Of a DNA stretch of 64,000 bases, positions 1-10,193 are shown piece by piece; the stretch's first letter is position 1; each line of letters begins with the position of its first letter. Position numbers and translations under genes: made by a program. The stretch is from Vogesella sp. LIG4 (GTDB lineage: Bacteria; Pseudomonadota; Gammaproteobacteria; Burkholderiales; Chromobacteriaceae): assembly GCF_900090205.1 (NCBI RefSeq), contig NZ_LT607802.1, forward strand, positions 1,025,846-1,089,845, read 5' to 3'. A model generated the notes under the pieces. The model saw only the letters and a program-made list of their open reading frames with translations, did no database searches and was not told the DNA's origin.

Positions 1-3000
1 CACCCACATCGTCGAACAGGCCGATGCGGTCGTTGAGCATGCCGGCCAGGAAGCCGCCGGCGGAAGCGCCGCCCATATCGTTGCTGCCCTCGCCCGGCGT
101 GGCGGCGCGGCCCAGCACCATGTAGGACAGCTTGTCCTGCTCCGACATCGCCTCGTTGGCCACCAGTTTCACCGACGGCAGCAGCACCGAGCCACCGATC
201 TCCACCCCGGCGCCGACGCTGGAATTGCGCCGCGTGGCCACGATGTCCAGCGACGGGTTGTCCAGCGGGCCGTTGAAGGTGATCACGCCCTTGCTGATGT
301 CCAGGTCCTGGCCGTAGGCCTTGAAGCGGCCCTTGTCCACCCGCACCTGGCCGCGCGCCTGCAGCTCGGCCCCCGGCGCGGCCAGCAGCCGCACGTTGCC
401 GCCAAGCTCGGCGTTGAGGCCGTTGCCGCTGAAGTGGAAATCGTTGCCCAGGCGGATGTTCAGATCCACCCCCAGCGGCAGGCGGGTATCGCTGTCCGCC
501 TCCACCGTGCGGCCAACCACCACCACGTCGGACGACAGTTTGGGGCCGCCCAGCCTGGGCAGCTCCATGCGCGCCTGATCCACACCCAGGTCGCCGCGCA
601 GGAACACCTTGCCCTGCTCCAGCGTCACCCGGCTGTCGCCGGATACCGTCAGCCGCCGCCCCGGGCGCTCGATCAGCACGAAGCGCGTCAGGCGCAGATT
701 GATGGCCGCGCCCGGCTGGTCGCCATCCAGCGACAACTGGCCGCTGGCCTGCAAGCCGCCCTGCTGGCCAAAGCTGAGTTTTTCCACCTGCAGCGTCCGC
801 TGCTGCAGCCGCGCCAGCAGCTCGCCCTGCTCCAGGCGGATGCCGTTCTTGCGCTCGATGAAGCGCAGCTTGTGGCCGTTGATTTCGCCGGCGTACAGCG
901 GCGCCGTCAGCGGGCCGGACAGCCGCACGTCGGCATCCAGCGCGCCATCCAGATCAAAACCGCTGCCCAGCCACGGCTGGAACGGCGCCAGCGACGGCAG
1001 CGCCAGCTGCACCCGCGCCGCCACCTGTGCCGCATCCAGCCCCGCGCCCGGCGGCAGCTGCAGCGTGCCGTCACCGCTGATGCGGCCGTAGCGGCTTTCC
1101 AGCAGCAGGCGCAGCGGCGCGGCCGGCCCCAGGCCCAGCTGCAGCTCGGCGCGGCTCAGGCCCAGGCTCTGCGGGCCGCCCTTCTGCTGCGGCAGCTGCA
1201 CATCGCCGCGTTCGCGGCGCAGGCTGAGCCGGCCTTGCGGCCAACCTTGCTGCCCGGCCAGCGACCAATCGCCCGCCAGCACCAGATCCTGCTGCACCGG
1301 CAGCTTCAGCCACGGCGACAGCGCCGCCAGCGCCAGGCTGTTCACCCGGCCGCTGCTGCGCCAGCCCTTGCCCTGCTGCCAGCCGGTGTCGTCCAGCTGC
1401 CACTGCGTGCCCAGCGCCTGCCAGCGGCTGGCGCCCAGCCGCACCTCATCGGCAGCCAGTTGCAGCGCCACCGGCGCTTCCAGCCGCAGGTTGACGCCGC
1501 CGGCCGCACGCAGCGCGGCCAGTTGCCCCTGCCAGCGCAGGCCCTGCGGCAGCAGGCCGCCGTTCAGCGCCAGGTTCACGCTCTGCGGCTTGTCCTGCAG
1601 CAGGCCATGCGCCTCCAGCTGCAGCTGGTGCGCGGCGCGGTTGCCGCTGGCGTTCAGTTGCAGCGTGTCCAGCTGCTGGCCGCCGGCGCGCACCTCGCGC
1701 CCGGCCAGTTGCAGGCGGAACGGGCTGTCCTGCTGCAGGCCGGTGCTGCCCTCGCCCTGCAGGCTGCCCACCGCCACACCGCCCGGCAGCCGCAGTGCGC
1801 GTGCTGCCAGTTTGGCGGCAATGTCCGGCCGCGCCGGGGTGCCGGCCAGCTGCACATTGGCGTCCAGTTCACCGCCGAAAGCCGGCCCCAGCAGCGACAG
1901 CTGCGGCGCCGTCAGGTTGAACAGCAGCTTGTCACCGCTCTGGCCCCAGCCGCCGCTGGCCTGCAGCCGGTTGCGGCCCAGGCTCAGGTCGGCCTGCAAC
2001 TGTTTCACCCGCTGCGGCTGCCACTGCAGCGCCAGCTGCCCGCCCAGCGCGGCGCCACTGAGCTGGCTGCCGGCCAGTTTCAGCGCCACGTCGCCGTGCG
2101 GGGTGGTGGCCAGGCTGGCATGGGTGTCCAGCGTGCCGTTGATGTTGCCGGCCGGCCAGCGCGGGTCCACCCGCGACGGGTCGAAGCCCTGCAGCCGGCC
2201 GCTGAAGCTCAGCTGGCGGCTGTCGAACAGCCAGCCCATTTCGCCCTGCAGCCGGCCCAGGCCGGTGCGCAGCGTCATTTCCGGCACCTCCAGCCGGCGC
2301 GGCGCATCGGCCAGGCGCAGGCGGGCATCCAGCCCCAGCTGCTGGTTGCTGAGCTTCACCACCAGCTGCGGCAGCCGCGCCTTGCCGGCAGCCTGCACTT
2401 CGCCGTTGATGCGATGCGAGGGCAAGGCGGCGTGCAGCTGGTGGCTGTCGATATTGCGCAGTTCGGCATCCAGCGCCAGCGCATTGCTGGCGGCGCTGCC
2501 GCTGAGGGTGATGCTGCCGCCGGCCAGCTCGGCCTGCAGCCCCGGCAGGGTGAGGCGGTCGCCATCGATACGGAAATCGCCCCACAGCAGCGACAGCGGC
2601 AGCCGCTGTGCCGATACCGGCCCCGGCTCGCTGTTCACCAGCGAGATGCCGCCGCGCACCGAGTCGGCATCCAGCGGCTCCATGCCGATGGCCAGCGCCA
2701 GCCGCGCCTGCGGCAGGGTGGGCAGCAGCGCATGCGGGTTCACCCCGCCCACGCGCGCATCCAGCCGGCGCAGGCGCTGCAGCGGCGCGGCGGCGAACGG
2801 CCGCCATTCGCTGTTCAGCTTGATCAGCATGCCCTGGGCGCTGATCTCGCCGTCCAGCCGCGGCTGCAGCAGCGAGCCGGCCAGATTGACGTTGCCCTGC
2901 GAGGCCACGCCTTCCAGCACGCCGCGGTAATGCAGCTCGCCGGCCAGGCGGAACGGCAGGGTGTCCAGCAGGGTGAAGCCGACGGTGGCGCCGCCCCACG

Positions 3001-3589
3001 GCGTATCCAGTTGCTGCAGGGTGAAGTAATGGCGGCCACCCTCATAGCGGTAGTTGGCGCGCAGCGCCGACAGCAGCGGCTGCCCCGGCTGGCTGATGCT
3101 GCCCACCGTCAGCGCGTCCAGCCGCACGTCCAGCGGCAGCGCCAGCGAGCGCGGCGCCTGCGGCGGTGCTGGCGCCTTGCTGCTGGCCTTGCCGGCATAG
3201 TGGATATTGCCCAGCGCCAGCTGGCGGATGTACAGCTGGCCGCGCCACAGCGCGGACGGTTGCCAGTCCAGCTGCAGGCTGCTGAGCTGCAGCTGCTGGC
3301 CATCGCGCTGCCAGCTCACGTCGCGCAGGGTGAAGCCGCGCCACAGCGTGCCTTCGCTGCGGCCAACCTTGAGGCTGTCGTGGCTGAGCTTGCCCGCCCA
3401 CTGCCACAGGGTGGCGAAGCCGGCGGGCGTGGCGGTCAGCCAGCCCAGCAGGCCGGCGATGCCGACCAGCAGCAGCAGCGGCGGCAGCGCAAAGCGCGAC
3501 CAGGGCCAGAAGGACCGGCGGCGGCGAGCCGGCGGTGCGGCGGCGGTATCGGGGGCGGAGGTGTGTTCGGGTTCGTTCATCTGCTGCAT
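1..3589 (-). CDS. tamB: Translocation and assembly module inner-membrane protein TamB (C-terminus cut by window edge)
   Basis: TamB is a long, repetitive beta-rich protein anchored in the inner membrane. It bridges the periplasm to TamA and helps assemble outer-membrane proteins and transport lipid. The minus-strand frame is open from 3589 to position 1, about 1196 residues, with no stop. A basic N-terminal tail is followed by one hydrophobic anchor (about residues 27-50), then over 1000 residues of amphipathic beta repeats. Close to the window edge the DUF490-type C-terminal signature is visible (RFKAYGQDLDI, FNGPLDNPSLDI, LSYMVLGRA). The first ATG shares one base with the tamA stop (TGATG), so the pair is translationally coupled; a second ATG lies at 3580. 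The last few tens of residues are missing. Family assignment is firm from the partner gene and the C-terminal motif. Confidence 0.95.
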   Translation of the reverse strand, partial: MQQMNEPEHTSAPDTAAAPPARRRRSFWPWSRFALPPLLLLVGIAGLLGWLTATPAGFATLWQWAGKLSHDSLKVGRSEGTLWRGFTLRDVSWQRDGQQLQLSSLQLDWQPSALWRGQLYIRQLALGNIHYAGKASSKAPAPPQAPRSLALPLDVRLDALTVGSISQPGQPLLSALRANYRYEGGRHYFTLQQLDTPWGGATVGFTLLDTLPFRLAGELHYRGVLEGVASQGNVNLAGSLLQPRLDGEISAQGMLIKLNSEWRPFAAAPLQRLRRLDARVGGVNPHALLPTLPQARLALAIGMEPLDADSVRGGISLVNSEPGPVSAQRLPLSLLWGDFRIDGDRLTLPGLQAELAGGSITLSGSAASNALALDAELRNIDSHQLHAALPSHRINGEVQAAGKARLPQLVVKLSNQQLGLDARLRLADAPRRLEVPEMTLRTGLGRLQGEMGWLFDSRQLSFSGRLQGFDPSRVDPRWPAGNINGTLDTHASLATTPHGDVALKLAGSQLSGAALGGQLALQWQPQRVKQLQADLSLGRNRLQASGGWGQSGDKLLFNLTAPQLSLLGPAFGGELDANVQLAGTPARPDIAAKLAARALRLPGGVAVGSLQGEGSTGLQQDSPFRLQLAGREVRAGGQQLDTLQLNASGNRAAHQLQLEAHGLLQDKPQSVNLALNGGLLPQGLRWQGQLAALRAAGGVNLRLEAPVALQLAADEVRLGASRWQALGTQWQLDDTGWQQGKGWRSSGRVNSLALAALSPWLKLPVQQDLVLAGDWSLAGQQGWPQGRLSLRRERGDVQLPQQKGGPQSLGLSRAELQLGLGPAAPLRLLLESRYGRISGDGTLQLPPGAGLDAAQVAARVQLALPSLAPFQPWLGSGFDLDGALDADVRLSGPLTAPLYAGEINGHKLRFIERKNGIRLEQGELLARLQQRTLQVEKLSFGQQGGLQASGQLSLDGDQPGAAINLRLTRFVLIERPGRRLTVSGDSRVTLEQGKVFLRGDLGVDQARMELPRLGGPKLSSDVVVVGRTVEADSDTRLPLGVDLNIRLGNDFHFSGNGLNAELGGNVRLLAAPGAELQARGQVRVDKGRFKAYGQDLDISKGVITFNGPLDNPSLDIVATRRNSSVGAGVEIGGSVLLPSVKLVANEAMSEQDKLSYMVLGRAATPGEGSNDMGGASAGGFLAGMLNDRIGLFDDVG

Positions 3590-5307
3590 CAGAACGCCAG
3601 CCCCAGGTTGAGGTTCCAGCGCCAGCGCTTGTCGCGGTTACCGTGCGCCAGGTCGAAGGCCAGCGGCGCCAGCGGGCTGAGCCAGCGCGCGCCCACGCCG
3701 TAGGCGGTGGCGAGGTTGAGCGACTGCCAGGAGCTGGCGGCGTCACCGGCATCGACGAACACCGCGGCGCGCCAGTTCTGCGTTACCGGGTACTGGTACT
3801 CGATGCTGCTGGTGGCCAGCACGCGGCCGCCTTCGATGGTGCCGTCGCTGTTCTTCACCCCCAGGCTTTCGAACTGGTAGCCGCGCACGCTGCCGGCGCC
3901 GCCGGCCTTGAACAGCCGCGAGGTCGGTACCTGGCTGCCGTCGGCGGCGAACACCTGGCCGCCTTCCACCCGGGTAACCAGGGTGCCGTGCAGCCAGTCC
4001 GGCGACCAGTAGTTGGCCAGCCGCACGTAGCCGCGCTGGAAGCGGGTGTCCGAGCCCAGCTCGCCCACGGTGGAGGCCACCTGCGCCTCGATCAGGTAGC
4101 CGCTGCTGGGGCGCAGCAGGTTGTCGATGGCGCGCTGCGTCCAGCCGTAGGAGGCGATCAGCGCCTTGCTGTCACGGCTGAGTACGCCGTGGTCGCGCTC
4201 CTGCTCCAGTACGTATTCCAGCCCCAGCCGCGATTCGATATTGCCTACCTGGCGGATGCGGAACACGCCCAGCGAGCGGCTGTCGGTCTGGGTGCCCAGC
4301 ACGTCTTCATGGCTGACATGCAGGTTGACGGCGTGCGAGTAGCCGCCGGTTTCGCGCGGCAGCGCCAGGCCCAGATCCAGCTTCTGGCGGTCGTGCTTCC
4401 AGTCGTACACCACCGAGCCGGTATAACCGCGGCGGAACAAGTTGTAGTGCTCGTAACCCAGGCGCACGCCGGGGCCGTCACCGGTGCTGTAGTTGAGGCC
4501 CAGCTCCAGCTTCTGCCGCTTCACTTCGCTGACAGTCACGCCGATGGGCACGCGGTCGCCCTGCAGCTGCTCCCACAGCGGCGCCACCACCACGCCGCTG
4601 TAGTGGCTGTCTTTTTCCAGGCTGCTCTGGTAGTCGAGGATGTCCTGCTGGCGGTAGTCGCCGCCTTCGCGGAAGTTGGCCTGCCCGCGAATGACGCTTT
4701 CCGGGTAGCGCTCGTTGCCGCTGATCTGCAGCGGGCCGTAGCGGACCAGCGGGCCGCTGTCGATGCTGACGGTGAGCGTGGCGCTGCGCGTGGCCGGGTC
4801 GATCTCGGCACGCGAGGCGGTGATGCTGGCGCGCGGGAAACGCTCCAGCAGCAGCGGGCGCAGCGCCGCCTTCTTGCTGTCGTCCCAGTCGGCCTGGCGG
4901 AATATCGCGCCGTGCGGCAAGGTCCAGCCGGCCTGCGCCGCCTCGATGAAATGGCGGAAGTCATCCACCTGCGTCACCGCGCCGCTGAACTGCAGGTTCA
5001 CCTGCCCCACCGTCACCGGCAGGCCGGGGTTCACCCGCACGTGCACCAGCTGGCCGTCGCGCTGCACGCTGACCTCGGCGGAAAAGTAGCCCTCGGTTTC
5101 CAGCAGCGCCTTCGCCTCCGCCGGCGTGCTCTCCAGCATGGCCTCCAGGTCGCGCTCCTGCAGGCTGTCGTCGCTGCGCAGCTGCAGCAGGTCCAGGTTC
5201 TCCTCCAGCAGCGGCTGCAGCGCCTGGGGCGCGTCTATCTCCACCCGGTAATCCAGCGCCAGGGCGGCAAGCGGCAGGCAGAGCAGAAGTAGCAACAGGT
5301 AACGCAT
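3589..5307 (-). CDS. tamA: Outer-membrane assembly factor TamA (Omp85 family)
   Basis: TamA is the outer-membrane half of the TAM complex: periplasmic POTRA domains plus a 16-stranded Omp85 barrel that works with TamB. The 572-residue product starts with a clear signal peptide (MRYLLLLLLC..., cleavage near residue 18 after ALA). About 250 residues of POTRA-type sequence follow, with GYFSAEV as a typical POTRA motif. The surface-antigen barrel runs from about residue 270 and ends in phenylalanine (LNLGLAF), as expected for a barrel recognised by BAM. A TTG one codon upstream (5310) could extend the frame, but ATG at 5307 is the natural start. It is the first gene of a two-gene operon with tamB. 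Length is normal for the family. Confidence 0.95.
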   Translation of the reverse strand: MRYLLLLLLCLPLAALALDYRVEIDAPQALQPLLEENLDLLQLRSDDSLQERDLEAMLESTPAEAKALLETEGYFSAEVSVQRDGQLVHVRVNPGLPVTVGQVNLQFSGAVTQVDDFRHFIEAAQAGWTLPHGAIFRQADWDDSKKAALRPLLLERFPRASITASRAEIDPATRSATLTVSIDSGPLVRYGPLQISGNERYPESVIRGQANFREGGDYRQQDILDYQSSLEKDSHYSGVVVAPLWEQLQGDRVPIGVTVSEVKRQKLELGLNYSTGDGPGVRLGYEHYNLFRRGYTGSVVYDWKHDRQKLDLGLALPRETGGYSHAVNLHVSHEDVLGTQTDSRSLGVFRIRQVGNIESRLGLEYVLEQERDHGVLSRDSKALIASYGWTQRAIDNLLRPSSGYLIEAQVASTVGELGSDTRFQRGYVRLANYWSPDWLHGTLVTRVEGGQVFAADGSQVPTSRLFKAGGAGSVRGYQFESLGVKNSDGTIEGGRVLATSSIEYQYPVTQNWRAAVFVDAGDAASSWQSLNLATAYGVGARWLSPLAPLAFDLAHGNRDKRWRWNLNLGLAF

Positions 5308-5461
5308 CAACAGGGCATCCGGCTTGAATCGCGGTTTGCATGAACCGCTCTATGCATGAACGCGCTATGGTAGTTCAGATGCCCAAGCAGCGTCAGCCAT
5401 CCGGCGTTGGCCGCCGCACAGCCGTAACAGGCTTTTATAAGAAACCGGCCTGCCCGCCCGC

Positions 5462-6310
5462 CTAACGCCACCGCCCGGCGATCACCAGCGCAATGCCGCC
5501 CACTATCGCCACCGCCGCCAGCAGCGTGCGCAGATGCAGCGCCTCGCCCAGGAACAGCCAGCCGGCCAGTGCCGCCAGCAGCGGCACGCTCAGCTGCACC
5601 GTGGCGGCCGTTGCCGCCGCCAGGTCACGCAGCGCGGTATACCAGATGGCGTAACCGATGCCGGAAGCCAGCGCGCCGGAGGCCAGCGCGTAGACCACGC
5701 CGGCCCACGGCAGCGCGGCATGCGGCGGAAACAGCAGGCACAGCGCGGCCGCCAGCGGTACCGCGCGGGCGAAGTTGCCCGCCGTCACCTGCGTGGCGTC
5801 GCCGGCACGGCGCCCCAGCAGCGAGTAGCCGCCCCAGGCCACGCCGGCCAGCAGCATCAGTGTCATGTTCGCCAGCGGCGGCGCCGCCACGCCCGGCAGC
5901 AGCAACACCAGCAGGCCGGCCAGCGCACAGACAAAACCCAGCCACTGCCGTGCGGCCAACCTTTCGCCCTGCCACAGCCCGTAGCCGATCATGCTGGCCT
6001 GCACCGCGCCGAACAGGCACAGCGCGCCGGTGGCGGTAGTCAGCCCCAGGTAGGCAAACGAGAACGCCGCCGCGTACACGAACAGCGCCGCCGCGCCGGC
6101 CCAGCTGCCGGCACGCGGCCAGATGCCGTCGCGCCCGCGCACCAGCAGCACCAGCACCAGTGCGCCGCTGGCCAGCCGCAGCAGGGTGAAGCTGCCGGCA
6201 TCGATGCCGGTGGTGGCCAGCGCCAGCCGGCACAGCAGCGAGTTGCCGGCAAACGCCAGCATGGCCAGCCAGGTCAGCAGCAGGGTGGCGGAGCGGGAGG
6301 AAACGGGCAT
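5462..6310 (-). CDS. EamA/DMT-superfamily transporter
   Basis: This is a ten-helix inner-membrane drug/metabolite transporter, probably an exporter of small metabolites. The 282 residues are almost entirely hydrophobic. They form two EamA repeats of five helices each, ending in a short basic tail (AGRWR). The start at 6310 is preceded by GGAG at a normal distance and gives the usual family length. An in-frame ATG at 6337 and a longer opening to 6511 are possible, but they add a proline-rich stretch that is not part of the fold. It is divergent from the methyltransferase at 6510. The substrate cannot be read from sequence. Conserved character is enough for the superfamily but not for a specific symbol. 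Confidence 0.88.
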   Translation of the reverse strand: MPVSSRSATLLLTWLAMLAFAGNSLLCRLALATTGIDAGSFTLLRLASGALVLVLLVRGRDGIWPRAGSWAGAAALFVYAAAFSFAYLGLTTATGALCLFGAVQASMIGYGLWQGERLAARQWLGFVCALAGLLVLLLPGVAAPPLANMTLMLLAGVAWGGYSLLGRRAGDATQVTAGNFARAVPLAAALCLLFPPHAALPWAGVVYALASGALASGIGYAIWYTALRDLAAATAATVQLSVPLLAALAGWLFLGEALHLRTLLAAVAIVGGIALVIAGRWR

Positions 6311-6509
6311 GGGCAGACTCCAGGGCGGCACGGGCATGCGCCTACCATAGCCCATAATCCGCCGGCATAGCGGCCGGCGGGGTACCTGCCGGCTGCGACT
6401 TTGGTCGCAGTGGCGCAGGCTGTTACTGCTTATAACAGGATAACTACCTGCCTTGTACCGGTATTGGCACTGCGCTACGGTGTGCACACCCAACCCGGAG
6501 CACTCCATC

Positions 6510-7277
6510 ATGCAAGCCCATCAGCACGCCACCACCCGCCAGTTCGACCCGCAGGCGCAAGCCTATCTCGGCAGCGCGGTACACGCCGCCGGCCCCGACC
6601 TGGCCGCCGCCCGCGACCTGCTTGCGGCCAACCTGCCCGGCAGCGCCCGCGCACTGGACGTAGGCTGCGGCGCCGGCCACCTGGCCTTCACCCTGGCGCC
6701 GCTGCTGGCCGGCATCACCGCGCTGGACCCGGCGCCGTCCATGCTGGACACCGTGGCCAGCGCCGCCGCCGAGCGCGGCCTGGCCAATATCGCCACCTGC
6801 GCCGGCCACGCCGGGGCGCTGCCGTTTGCCGATGGCAGCTTCGATCTGGTGGCCAGCCGCTACAGCGCGCACCACTGGCTGGACCTGGCTGCCGGCGTGG
6901 CCGACATGCGCCGCGTCACCGCCCCCGGCGGCTATGTGCTGATCATCGACGTGGAAGCCCCGCAGGACGCGCTGGCCGACACCCACCTGCAATGCTGGGA
7001 GCTGCTGCGCGACAGCTCGCACCTGCGCGACCGCAGCGATGCCGAATGGCGCGCGCTGCTGGCGGATGCCGGCATCGAGCTGCTGGCCCACCAGCGCTGG
7101 CCGCTGCGGCTGGAATTCGACAGCTGGGTAAAACGCATGCGCACCCCGGCGGAGAAAGTGGCGATGCTGCGCCAGCTGCAGCAGGAAGCGCCGCAGGAAG
7201 TGGCCGCCGCGCTGCAGCTGGAGGCGGACGGCAGCTTTACCGCGCAAACCGGGCTGTGGTGGGGCCGGGTGCTGTAA
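6510..7277 (+). CDS. Class I SAM-dependent methyltransferase (Methyltransf_11 type)
   Basis: A soluble, Rossmann-fold methyltransferase of 255 residues. Motif I is intact (ALDVGCGAGHLAFTLAP, about residues 49-65), followed by the acidic residue of motif II (ALDPAPSML) and a motif IV-like stretch (GSFDLVASRYSAHHW). The order and spacing resemble UbiE/BioC/YcgJ-like enzymes, but nothing fixes the substrate. I chose ATG 6510 because it has GGAG about nine bases upstream and begins a sequence of normal composition (MQAHQHATTRQFDPQA). An upstream opening at 6453 adds an implausible segment. It stands alone, divergent from the DMT exporter. One copy of the TGCGGCCAAC word (6623-6632) lies inside it. 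Confidence 0.88.
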   Translation: MQAHQHATTRQFDPQAQAYLGSAVHAAGPDLAAARDLLAANLPGSARALDVGCGAGHLAFTLAPLLAGITALDPAPSMLDTVASAAAERGLANIATCAGHAGALPFADGSFDLVASRYSAHHWLDLAAGVADMRRVTAPGGYVLIIDVEAPQDALADTHLQCWELLRDSSHLRDRSDAEWRALLADAGIELLAHQRWPLRLEFDSWVKRMRTPAEKVAMLRQLQQEAPQEVAAALQLEADGSFTAQTGLWWGRVL

Positions 7278-7553
7278 ACACCAGGCTTGAAACACCCACC
7301 GGAAAGTCGCCTGCGGGCCGGCAGGGGACGCAGGCGGCAAGGCATGCCGCAGCCCGCTGGCGCAAAGTAGTGGCAGGCGCCTGGCAGCAGATTCAACCAA
7401 TTGCCATGCAGACCGATTAAGATGAAACAGTAACTGCGGCGGACAGTGCTACCGGCACCCGGCCCGCAGTCACGGGCCATGCCGCGGTCAAGCACTGCGG
7501 CCATTGCCGCGCCGGCACCCCGGCTGCGGCCAACCTGCCACGCCGCACCAGCC

Positions 7554-9368
7554 ATGACCACACGCTGCCTGTTCCTGCTGCTGCTGTGCTGCCTTGCCCT
7601 GTGCACCAGGGCCTGGGCCGGCGGCGTGCAGCTGGCCGCAGACACGCCCAGCTACCAGCTGAACACCGTTGCCGACGTGCTGGAAGACCCCGGCGGCCAG
7701 CTCACGCTGGCCGACGTGCGCGGCAAGCAGGCCGGCGCCTTCCGCCCGCCCGACGGCGGGCTGTCCAGCTTCGGCTTCACCCACTCGGCGTACTGGTTCC
7801 GCTTCGAGCTGAACAACCCCACGGCGCAGCCGCGCGACATGCTGCTGGTACTGCGCACCCCCTGGCTGGACAGCATCGAGCTGTACCAGCCGGACGAACA
7901 CGGCGGCTACTTCCGCCAGCTACAGGGCGACACCCTGCCGTTCGCCGCCCGCCCGCACCCGCATCCGCAGTTCCTGATGGACATGCGCATTGCGCCGGGG
8001 CGGCACAGCTACTACCTGCGCATCGCCAGCCTGCAGGCGTTCATGAACCCGTTCGAGCTGTGGCAGCCGGCGGCGTTTCACGACAGCGACCGGCTGTGGG
8101 CCGGCTACTTCGGCATGTTCTACGGCGTGCTGCTGGTGATGATGCTGTACAACGGCTTTATCTGGCTGTCCACGCGTGACCGCAACTACGGCTACTACTG
8201 CCTGTACCTGGTCATCTTCTTCCTGATGAACTTCTCCTACAGCGGCTTCGCCTACCAGTACCTGTGGCCGGATTCGCCACGCTGGCTCACCGCCACCTAC
8301 TCCAGCTGGATCTTCCTGTACCAGGCAGTGGCCATCGTGTTCGCCTGCCACTTTCTGGAGGCGCGCCAGCGCCTGCCGCGCCTGCACCGCATACTGCGGG
8401 CCTACCTTGTTACCGTGCTGCTGGTCTGGGGCGGCTCGCTGGCCAACGACAACCGCGTGCTGCACAACGCTCTGGCGGTGTACTTCATCTTCGTGCTGAC
8501 GCCGCTGATCCTGCTTTCCGGCCTGGCCGCCTGGCGCCACGGCTACAAGGCGGCGCGCTTCTTCACCCTGGCGGCCACCGCCACACTGATTGGTGCCTTT
8601 GTCACCGCGCTCACCGTCAGCGGCGCCCTGCCCTACTCGTTTGCCAGTTTCCACGCCGCCGAATTCGGCATCACCGCCGACGTGGTACTGCTGGCGCTGG
8701 CGCTGGCCGACCGCATCAACATCCTGCGCGAGCAGAAAGAAGCGGCGGAAAAAAACGTGATCCACGAGAAGCTGCAGTCCCACGCCAGGCTGGAACAGGC
8801 CAAGCTGGCGCTGGAATACACCGTGCAGCAGCGCACCGCCGAGCTGGCGCGCGCCCGCGACGAGGCCGAGCGCCTGGCGCGCATCGACGTGCTGACCGGC
8901 GTCTCCAACCGCCGCTACTTCGAGGAAATCGCCAGCCACGAATTCGCCCGCGCCCGCCGCTACCAGCAGCCGCTGGCACTGATCCTGTTCGACATCGACC
9001 TGTTCAAGCAGATCAACGACAGCTACGGCCACGCCGTGGGCGATGCAGTGTTGCGCGACGTGGCCGATACCAGCAGCCAGGTGGTACGCGACGTGGACTT
9101 CGTGGCGCGCATCGGCGGCGAGGAATTCGCCGTCCTGCTGCCCGGCGTGGCGGCCACGCAAGCTATTGCCAGCGCCGAACGGCTGCGCGGCGAAATCGCC
9201 GCCCGGCAACTGGACAGCAACGGCCAGCCGGTACGCTTTACCGCCAGCTTTGGCGTGGCGCAGCTGGAAGACGGCGACAACAGCTACCAGACCCTCCTGC
9301 AGCGCGCCGACCAGATGATGTACCAATCCAAGCGCGCCGGCCGCAACCAGGTCTCGCCGCTGCTGTAG
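7554..9368 (+). CDS. Membrane-bound diguanylate cyclase with 7TMR-DISM sensor
   Basis: Predicted to make cyclic di-GMP in response to a periplasmic ligand. The 604-residue product has a signal peptide (MTTRCLFLLLLCC...), a 7TMR-DISM extracellular domain of about 150 residues, seven transmembrane helices (about residues 180-390), a coiled coil (EQKEAAEKNVIHEKLQ to the ARDEAERLA region) and a GGDEF domain. The active-site loop reads GGEEF at about residue 523, so the enzyme should be active. An RDVD motif exactly five residues earlier is a canonical RxxD inhibitory site, so product feedback inhibition is likely. ATG 7554 is chosen because it immediately precedes the signal peptide. Ligand and output are unknown. 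No neighbouring phosphodiesterase is seen. Confidence 0.93.
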   Translation: MTTRCLFLLLLCCLALCTRAWAGGVQLAADTPSYQLNTVADVLEDPGGQLTLADVRGKQAGAFRPPDGGLSSFGFTHSAYWFRFELNNPTAQPRDMLLVLRTPWLDSIELYQPDEHGGYFRQLQGDTLPFAARPHPHPQFLMDMRIAPGRHSYYLRIASLQAFMNPFELWQPAAFHDSDRLWAGYFGMFYGVLLVMMLYNGFIWLSTRDRNYGYYCLYLVIFFLMNFSYSGFAYQYLWPDSPRWLTATYSSWIFLYQAVAIVFACHFLEARQRLPRLHRILRAYLVTVLLVWGGSLANDNRVLHNALAVYFIFVLTPLILLSGLAAWRHGYKAARFFTLAATATLIGAFVTALTVSGALPYSFASFHAAEFGITADVVLLALALADRINILREQKEAAEKNVIHEKLQSHARLEQAKLALEYTVQQRTAELARARDEAERLARIDVLTGVSNRRYFEEIASHEFARARRYQQPLALILFDIDLFKQINDSYGHAVGDAVLRDVADTSSQVVRDVDFVARIGGEEFAVLLPGVAATQAIASAERLRGEIAARQLDSNGQPVRFTASFGVAQLEDGDNSYQTLLQRADQMMYQSKRAGRNQVSPLL

Positions 9369-9464
9369 CGGCTTGCTGGCACAGCGCTGCGGCCAACTTT
9401 GCGCTAAGGTAGCGCCCTGCCGTGGCCGCCACGGCCACGCCACCCACCACCCCTCCGGATCTGC

Positions 9465-10193
9465 ATGCGCATCACACGCTCCCTGCTGCTGGCCTGCTGC
9501 CTGAGCGGCGCCCTGCACGCCGCGCCGCTCACCATCATGGTGGAAGACGCCGCCGCGCCGTGGTCCAACCCGGACGGCAGCGGCTACGCCAACAGCATCG
9601 TGCGCGAGGCCTTCAACGCCGCCGGCGTGCCCATCAAACTCATCGTGGTGCCCTACGCCCGCTGCAAGGCCAGCGTGCTGGCCGGCGAAGCAGCGGCCTG
9701 CTTCAACATGTCATGGGAGCCGGCAATGCAGGGGCGGGTGACATTTGCCAGCCAGCCCATCTTCGTCACCGAATCGCGGGTGTACGCCGTCAGCAATACC
9801 ACGCTGGCCAGCGCCGGTAACCTCGCCAGCCTGCCCGCCGGCAGCAGCGTCGGCCTGGTCTACGGCTACGAATACCCCGACAAGCTCAACAGCATCAAAG
9901 CGCGCGTCAGCATCGACTACTCCAACAGCGAAAGCATCATGCTGAAAAAGCTGCTGGCCGGCCGCATCCAGTACGCGGTACTGAACATCGACGCCAGGAA
10001 GACCGAAGCACTGGTCATGCACAACGCCGGCATCGACCGCCAGCAAGTGCGCTACCTGTTCACCGCCGGCAAGCTGCGCTCCTACATCGGCTTCAGCACC
10101 CGCCACCCGCAAGGCGAACACGCACTGCAGAAATTCAACCAGGGCATGCGCCGTATCCACGACCGCATCGACAGCATCATCCAGGCCAACTGA
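9465..10193 (+). CDS. Periplasmic solute-binding protein, family 3-like
   Basis: A 242-residue secreted protein with a signal peptide (MRITRSLLLACCLSGALHA, cleavage near residue 20). The mature part resembles family 3 extracellular solute-binding proteins: a short first beta strand (LTIMVEDAAAPW), a YANSIVREAF helix, and a later hinge with the GRIQYAVLNIDA stretch. Such proteins either feed an amino-acid ABC transporter or act as orphan sensors. No permease or ATPase is adjacent, so this copy may be an orphan. It lies 96 bases after the diguanylate cyclase on the same strand and might belong to the same signalling context, but that is inference. Confidence 0.8.
   Translation: MRITRSLLLACCLSGALHAAPLTIMVEDAAAPWSNPDGSGYANSIVREAFNAAGVPIKLIVVPYARCKASVLAGEAAACFNMSWEPAMQGRVTFASQPIFVTESRVYAVSNTTLASAGNLASLPAGSSVGLVYGYEYPDKLNSIKARVSIDYSNSESIMLKKLLAGRIQYAVLNIDARKTEALVMHNAGIDRQQVRYLFTAGKLRSYIGFSTRHPQGEHALQKFNQGMRRIHDRIDSIIQAN

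Noticed and set aside
434..3703. Very long plus-strand open frame opposite tamB and the tamA end
   Set aside because: It is antisense to a well-supported gene, is rich in Gln/Arg/Ala from GC-rich codon shadows, and has no domain.
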